Assembly (NCBI GenBank): GCA_013154205.1
Contig: JAADCY010000246.1
Span: 1-10,623 of the forward strand
From: Thermoproteota archaeon
Lineage (GTDB): Archaea > Thermoproteota > Thermoprotei_A > Sulfolobales > Desulfurococcaceae
Reading direction: 5' to 3'
DNA length: 10,623 nucleotides
The notes below the pieces were generated by a model, which did no database searches, was not told the DNA's origin, and worked only from the letters and a program-made list of their open reading frames with translations. Both the position numbers and the translations under genes were made by a program. Below, piece after piece: positions 6,848 to 10,623 of the stretch; position 1 is the stretch's first letter; each line of letters begins with the position of its first letter.

Positions 6848-7579
6848 TTGTCTGTGCCTAGAGCAGTTATTATCAAGGTTAAAGAAGGCCTTATGCCGGG
6901 GATTAGGACGCTGTACTATAAGTGGAGCGGCGACATGCCCCCGGATGATCTTGAGAAGCTCAAGCCTCTTCGTGAAGACATCCTTCCCTGGATAAACTAT
7001 ACCTGGTGGGACAAGCCAGCCGAGGGCGTTCCGGCAGAGTTCTTCGCGATCGCGTGGAAGGGATTTATAAGGATACCTCATACCGGGCTCTATAGATTCT
7101 ACGTTACAACAGATGATGGCAGCAGAGTATGGATCGATGGGAGACTCATCATAGATGCCTGGAAGGATCAGAGCCCGACAACATATATTAGCGAGCCCAT
7201 CATGTTTGAAGAAGGTTATCATAGGCTGAAATACTATTTCTACAACAGATATAAGTTCGCCGAAGCAATACTGGGATGGATACCGCCTAAGGGCCAGGCA
7301 GGCGTTATCCCCAAGGAAGCATACTACTACCCTATAGGCGATACAATAGTGTTCACCGACGTACCTAACGGCTATATAGTCGAAGTACTCCCCGCAGAGC
7401 TTCCGAGGAAGAGATGCGTCTCCGTGCACGGAGTATGCAGTGTTAAGACAGACTTCGATGAGATGCCGTTAAAAGCAGTTATCCGTGTACTGAGCCCTGG
7501 CGGCGAGATCATACATGAGACTGGTCAGCCCATGCTTCTATGGGGAGGCGATGAGATCAAGATAAGCATTATAGGCTAG
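6848..7579 (+). CDS. PA14-domain protein without visible signal peptide
   Basis: The 243-residue protein contains a PA14 domain at about residues 18-150. It shows LYYKW (22-26), an aromatic strand GFIRIPHTGLYRFYVTTDDGS (72-92), the hallmark RVWIDGRLIIDAW (93-105), then GYHRLKYYFYNR (123-134) and ILGWIPP (141-147). A short beta-rich tail (about 160-243: VPNGYIVEV, then VIRVLSPGGE and DEIKISIIG) follows and is not recognised. PA14 domains usually bind carbohydrate and are usually secreted or surface-attached; here no hydrophobic leader or membrane segment is visible, so the protein may be cytosolic or its N-terminus may be misjudged. TTG 6848 is chosen because GGAGGT (6833-6838) lies 9 nt upstream; GTG 6854 is an alternative. 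It converges with the next gene, overlapping by 11 bp. Confidence 0.8.
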   Translation: MSVPRAVIIKVKEGLMPGIRTLYYKWSGDMPPDDLEKLKPLREDILPWINYTWWDKPAEGVPAEFFAIAWKGFIRIPHTGLYRFYVTTDDGSRVWIDGRLIIDAWKDQSPTTYISEPIMFEEGYHRLKYYFYNRYKFAEAILGWIPPKGQAGVIPKEAYYYPIGDTIVFTDVPNGYIVEVLPAELPRKRCVSVHGVCSVKTDFDEMPLKAVIRVLSPGGEIIHETGQPMLLWGGDEIKISIIG

Positions 7580-8156
7580 GATGCGGCCTGGACGATAATA
7601 GGTGATCCATATATAGTCTGTAGGTCTCTGCGAGCATCGATAAGTGGTTTTCATGTTTCGCCGCAATATAGTCTAGAACGGCTTCCCAGTAGACTGTACG
7701 GCTACTATTCAGTAGTCTAAGAGAGACTTTAATGCTCGGTATTATCTCCGACACGTACCGGTCAACACCTATGTTTCCCTCTAGGCCAAGCATCTGTTGA
7801 AGCATCCACAGTGCTTCTTCACCGCTTATTTTCTCCGGATCTATGATCCTGTCTAGCAGGATGAGAGTAGCCGTGACGAGGCCTTTGTCCTCCAGTATAT
7901 CTCGGCATGACGAGCCATCATACTGCATGTGGAGGATATCATCTAATAATATCTTGAGGAGCTCAGCACTGTTCTTGGTCTCCTCAGATACTACTCTGAG
8001 CGTTCTACTGTAGGGGAGAGGAATATCATCAGATAATCTCCCGTAGATCCGACTGCTTGAATCCATAAGCCATATAGTGCAGTTCATTACACGGTAGAGA
8101 TCGATTATCCTCGACTCTGCCTCATTCCCGGTTATACTCGAATTTATTGTCTCCAA
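7569..8156 (-). CDS. Uncharacterised helical protein
   Basis: This 195-residue protein is not recognised. It appears all-alpha, acidic and soluble. Leu/Ile-rich amphipathic helices are likely at about 13-32, 55-78, 92-108, 112-124, 134-150 and 155-188. The segment VYWEAVLDYIAAKHENHLSMLAETYRLYMDHLL (155-187) looks like a long helix or coiled coil. No catalytic motif, signal peptide or membrane segment is seen. The TTG start at 8156 is supported by GGGTG about 9 nt upstream and by a TATA box CTATAAAAAT at 8195-8204 on the minus strand; the first ATG would be at residue 24. It is transcribed away from the CARF-like/PIN gene from a shared 174 bp gap, which hints at joint regulation. Its 3' end overlaps the 3' end of the PA14 gene by 11 bp. 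The even coding quality and strong promoter make it a likely real gene. Confidence 0.65.
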   Translation of the reverse strand: METINSSITGNEAESRIIDLYRVMNCTIWLMDSSSRIYGRLSDDIPLPYSRTLRVVSEETKNSAELLKILLDDILHMQYDGSSCRDILEDKGLVTATLILLDRIIDPEKISGEEALWMLQQMLGLEGNIGVDRYVSEIIPSIKVSLRLLNSSRTVYWEAVLDYIAAKHENHLSMLAETYRLYMDHLLSSRPHPSL

Positions 8157-8168
8157 TATTTAAAGCAC

Positions 8169-8182
8169 CCTTGAATCCAAGG
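8169..8182. promoter_or_regulatory. Perfect inverted repeat CCTTG-AATC-CAAGG in the divergent promoter region
   Basis: The 5-bp arms with a 4-nt spacer cover the transcription start predicted (about 8175) for the minus-strand gene from its TATA box at 8195-8204. It could be an operator or a leader hairpin. The arms are short, so chance is possible. Confidence 0.35.
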
Positions 8183-8194
8183 TTTTGTCTAATG

Positions 8195-8204
8195 ATTTTT
8201 ATAG
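8195..8204 (-). promoter_or_regulatory. TATA box of the uncharacterised helical gene
   Basis: On the minus strand the motif reads CTATAAAAAT. The expected start about 25 bp downstream is near 8175, giving a leader of roughly 19 nt before the TTG at 8156. Confidence 0.5.
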
Positions 8205-8252
8205 GTAATGTAGAAAAACTATAGGAAGAAACAGCCTTCTAAGCGGCATCCA

Positions 8253-8279
8253 TTTTATAATGTTCTATACTAATTATAA
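8253..8279 (+). promoter_or_regulatory. Candidate promoter of the CARF-like/PIN gene
   Basis: Two TATA-like motifs are present: TTTTATAA (8253-8260) and TAATTATAA (8271-8279). They predict starts near 8283 and 8300, either of which leaves a short leader that includes the GGTG ribosome binding site at 8317-8320. Confidence 0.45.
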
Positions 8280-8308
8280 TGACTCGAATAAAATGCTACG
8301 ACGAAGTA

Positions 8309-8333
8309 TTTGTTTTGGTGTTTTGTTTTGGTG
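8309..8333 (+). repeat. 12-nt direct repeat (13-nt period) spanning the ribosome binding site and start codon
   Basis: TTTGTTTTGGTG occurs at 8309-8320 and again at 8322-8333. In the first copy GGTG acts as the likely ribosome binding site; in the second copy the last GTG is the likely start codon. The 13-nt period puts the two GTGs in different frames. Confidence 0.7.
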
Positions 8334-9935
8334 AGCGAAGAGCTTCTCGAGAAAATAAGGGAATCGATAACGGGAGATCGGGTCGGAATAGTTGTTCTCG
8401 ACAAGCATCCCTGGCTTGCACCAACTATCCTCGGCAGGATCAGCGAAGAGCTCGGGATTAGAGATTTTGTTTTAATAACAGATATGCATGCTCGGCCCTA
8501 TATTGATGATGGTATTAGTCATGTTAGAAGCATGGATTTACATATTATCGTGGATTATCATTATGGCGGCCACGTGATCGATGACAATGTTTTCGATACC
8601 GCGATAAGGTTTAAACGGCTCATAGATTCTCTCGAGGACAAGAAGATAATCATAGATCTAACGGGTGCTAGCGGCAGTACTGCGGCCTCGATAATATATG
8701 TCTCGTACCAAGAGCTACGCGGGAGAACAGTCTATACGGTCGTCAATACTATACCGATGTACGGTATACCAGCTTATCCAGGTAGTCCCCGCTGGCTCCA
8801 CAGAGTATATGTTATGGGCGAAGACACTAGTGGCTGCGAGAAACCATTGGTCGAAGAATACCCTAGGAACATCGAGTGGAGAGGCACGAGGGGCATCTAT
8901 ATAGGTATGGCGAAGATATTCAACAGCCTCACAAGCTGTGGTTGTCGAGAAACCATTAGTATGGGTGTCCGTAAACATGTCTCAAAAGGCTGTAGGCTAG
9001 ATGCCTGGATAGGCTCGCTGACAAGCAGTTCTAAGCGGGTCAAGCTTTTCAGCATAGACGAACTCGGGGGACCGGACGAGGATACCGCGAGCATGATATA
9101 TAGTGCTTGGAAGAAGATAGCCAATGTTCTCGAGCCGATCTATCAGGATAGGCAGAGTCTTGACAGAATGCTTATGCAGCTACAGAGATATGTCGGCGCA
9201 GCGGATCTCATCATTAAGGAATCGGCCAGTAGCGGGTGGTTTGACCATGTCGGCGAGAAGCTCCATAGAGTCCTCCTCCAATACGCTAACGATAAAACTG
9301 GTAGACTAGCATTGATACCGGATACGAATCTCTTCTACCAAGGCCTCAATATGGCGTTGCTCAAAGCAAGCATACGCTCCGGCAACCCATGGGCTCCTAT
9401 AAGGGGATTAGCAATCTATATACCGCGGTGCGCCGAGGCAGAGATAAACGGTAAAGTAGCTGAAACCGATCCCGACGCTGGGATACAGCAGAGAATCCCA
9501 TACACACTAGCCCTCCTCGCTAACAGGTGTTTGCTTGAGACCAAGTACTACTATGACGCGAAATGCTTGGCGGCGACAGCACAGCCATGCGAAGCAGCCA
9601 TAGCCGTTGAAGCACCGAATCTCAACGAGCCCAGAATACTCTTGATAACAGCTGATAGGAAAGCCTACACCGCATGGCAGACCCTGAATGTCTGCCGCGG
9701 CAAAGTAGCCTGTGCCTACATAGGGCACAGCGATAAACCACTAGGCACGGACAGCATCTACGGCAAGTTCTATGTCAGCATATCCGCCAGCCTACTAGCC
9801 TACGTGGCAAGCCTATTCGCACCAGTAACGATCAAGGGCTCTAGGGGACAGGTAAGACTAGTAATGCGTTACCTCAAAGGGAGCAACGCCCCCGTAGTCG
9901 CGATACACAAGAACGTTCCGAACACGCAGATATAA
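8331..9935 (+). CDS. Two-domain protein: CARF-like Rossmann sensor fused to a PIN nuclease
   Basis: From GTG 8331 the protein has 534 residues. The N-terminal part has alternating strands and helices (VGIVVLD 18-24, DFVLITD 45-51, DLHIIVDYHYGGH 69-81) and then IIIDLTGASGSTAASIIYVSYQ (106-127). That segment resembles the CARF ligand-loop motif (strand, D-x-T-G-G-T-K, helix) with ASGS replacing the usual GTK. A cysteine-containing middle region (C203, C205, C221) follows, and a helical linker at about 250-320. The C-terminal part has PIN-like acidic motifs: ALIPDTN (327-333, D331), IPRCAEAEI (364-372, E369 or E371), ILLITADRKAY (436-446, D442) and a late acidic position (D468 or D474). CARF-PIN proteins are known type III CRISPR accessory RNases activated by cyclic oligoadenylate; that role is inferred here. 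An upstream TTG 8310 would add 7 hydrophobic residues, but GGTG at 8317-8320 favours 8328 or 8331. No cas gene or CRISPR is nearby. The PIN assignment is firmer than the CARF one. Confidence 0.7.
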   Translation: MSEELLEKIRESITGDRVGIVVLDKHPWLAPTILGRISEELGIRDFVLITDMHARPYIDDGISHVRSMDLHIIVDYHYGGHVIDDNVFDTAIRFKRLIDSLEDKKIIIDLTGASGSTAASIIYVSYQELRGRTVYTVVNTIPMYGIPAYPGSPRWLHRVYVMGEDTSGCEKPLVEEYPRNIEWRGTRGIYIGMAKIFNSLTSCGCRETISMGVRKHVSKGCRLDAWIGSLTSSSKRVKLFSIDELGGPDEDTASMIYSAWKKIANVLEPIYQDRQSLDRMLMQLQRYVGAADLIIKESASSGWFDHVGEKLHRVLLQYANDKTGRLALIPDTNLFYQGLNMALLKASIRSGNPWAPIRGLAIYIPRCAEAEINGKVAETDPDAGIQQRIPYTLALLANRCLLETKYYYDAKCLAATAQPCEAAIAVEAPNLNEPRILLITADRKAYTAWQTLNVCRGKVACAYIGHSDKPLGTDSIYGKFYVSISASLLAYVASLFAPVTIKGSRGQVRLVMRYLKGSNAPVVAIHKNVPNTQI

Positions 9936-9966
9936 TATAGCATAACCATTGAATATGGAGAAAACA

Positions 9967-9974
9967 CTATAAAG
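9967..9974 (+). promoter_or_regulatory. TATA box of the tRNA-Ala gene
   Basis: CTATAAAG lies 30 bp before the first base of the tRNA, the normal spacing for an archaeal promoter with a very short leader. Confidence 0.65.
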
Positions 9975-10003
9975 ACCCCATACATTAGAACACACTAATT
10001 GGT

Positions 10004-10116
<113 letters not shown>

Positions 10117-10134
10117 TCTCCCCTATGATAAGGA

Positions 10135-10144
10135 TTTTCCTTTT
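10135..10144 (+). terminator. Probable tRNA terminator (T tracts)
   Basis: TTTTCCTTTT lies 19 nt after the CCA end. Archaeal RNA polymerase stops at such T runs without needing a hairpin. Confidence 0.5.
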
Positions 10145-10198
10145 CATTAAAGGATGGTTTATTTCTTTGTATGAGTATATTTTTAAACGGTGGATGGA

Positions 10199-10623
10199 AT
10201 GAGCCAGCATACTATTGTTGTTCGTGGCCACCTAGCTAAACGTGTCAAAGAGGAGGCTGAAAAACTCGGCATCAGCGTTTACGAGTATCTTGTTGAACTA
10301 TTAAGCCAGAATTTAGACCCAAAGGATAGGGCTATAGAATACATTGAAGCTGCTAAGAGTTTACTTGAAGAAGCTATGCTGGAGGTTGAGAAGAACAATG
10401 TGAGACAGGCTGCCGAAAAATTATGGGGAGCCGCCGCGCTTGCGATAAAGGCATATGCTTATTGGAAAGAGAGGAAAAGGCTGGTGAGCCATAGAGATCT
10501 CTGGGAATACAAGAGAAAATTAGGGGAAGAGCTGGGCGAATGGGTTTATGATGCGTGGGCAAATGCTACTGAGATGCATATTTGTTTCTACGAGAAATGG
10601 TGTAGTGAAAAAGATGTTAGAGT
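10199..10623 (+). CDS. PaREP1-family (HEPN-like) protein, 3' end beyond the window
   Basis: 141 residues are visible. The N-terminal 35 residues (TIVVRGHLAKRVKEEAEKLG, then ISVYEYLVELL) look like a ribbon-helix-helix or similar short helical module. They are followed by the PaREP1 pattern: NLDPKDRAIEYIEAAKSLLEEA (38-59), QAAEKLWGAAALAIKAYAYW (70-89), LVSHRDLWEYKRKLGEELG (95-113) and DAWANATEMHICFYEKWCSEKDV (118-140). PaREP1 genes are multicopy in many crenarchaea and their helical core is related to HEPN domains, some of which are RNases or act with nucleotidyltransferases in toxin-antitoxin pairs. A full R-x4-6-H HEPN motif is not obvious; H98 is the only core histidine. The start is ATG 10199 with GGTGG (10189-10193) 5 nt upstream. 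It follows the tRNA gene. Confidence 0.8.
   Translation, partial: MSQHTIVVRGHLAKRVKEEAEKLGISVYEYLVELLSQNLDPKDRAIEYIEAAKSLLEEAMLEVEKNNVRQAAEKLWGAAALAIKAYAYWKERKRLVSHRDLWEYKRKLGEELGEWVYDAWANATEMHICFYEKWCSEKDVR

Noticed and set aside
6794..7429. 211-codon minus-strand frame opposite the PA14 gene
   Set aside because: The plus-strand frame has a clear PA14 domain, promoter and ribosome binding site; the reverse frame has none.
3272..7555. The 14-mer GGGGAGGCGATGAG occurs at 3272-3285 and at 7542-7555.
   Set aside because: The second copy lies within the PA14 coding sequence (encoding WGGDE) and has no matching structure around it. One shared 14-mer in 10 kb is compatible with chance.
8279..8461. 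Small plus-strand frame before the CARF-like/PIN gene
   Set aside because: It overlaps the real gene's start in another frame and its residues past the overlap resemble no protein.

Overview
The window most likely comes from a hyperthermophilic member of the Thermoproteota (Crenarchaeota), probably near the Desulfurococcales. The clues are ATA and AGA/AGG codon preference, TATA-type promoters, GGTGA/GGAGG ribosome binding sites with frequent TTG and GTG starts, a CCA-encoding tRNA-Ala with an archaeal bulge-helix-bulge intron, an archaeal type IV pilus ATPase/membrane pair, and a PaREP1-family gene. The genus is not determined.

Layout. Positions 1-2285 hold the 3' end of a FlaI/GspE-type pilus ATPase and a complete FlaJ/GspF-type membrane platform protein. 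Together they form the motor and base of an archaeal type IV filament or secretion system; pilins are not in view. At 2347-3195 lies a SpeE-type aminopropyltransferase for polyamines. At 3306-5893 a fused Alg14/Alg13-like glycosyltransferase is followed directly by a multi-pass polysaccharide flippase, a plausible pair for building and exporting a lipid-linked glycan such as the N-glycosylation donor. These convergently meet an HD-domain phosphohydrolase (5890-6690, minus strand), with stop codons overlapping by 4 bp. The HD gene is divergent from a PA14-domain protein (6848-7579) that has no visible signal peptide. The PA14 gene converges, with an 11 bp overlap, on an unrecognised helical protein (7569-8156, minus strand).

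From 8331 to 9935 is the most unusual gene. It encodes a two-part protein whose N-terminal half looks like a CARF-type Rossmann sensor and whose C-terminal part has the acidic motifs of a PIN nuclease. This is the architecture expected of an RNase switched on by cyclic oligoadenylate, although no CRISPR array or cas gene is present. A tRNA-Ala(CGC) with a 36-nt intron and its terminator follow. The window ends inside a PaREP1 (HEPN-like) gene.

The left half looks like ordinary cell-surface and polyamine housekeeping. The right half, from about 5.9 kb on, is accessory in character: single genes in changing orientation, divergent promoters with dyads, and HD, CARF-like/PIN and HEPN-like proteins close together. 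There is also a marked synonymous-codon shift inside the pilus membrane gene.
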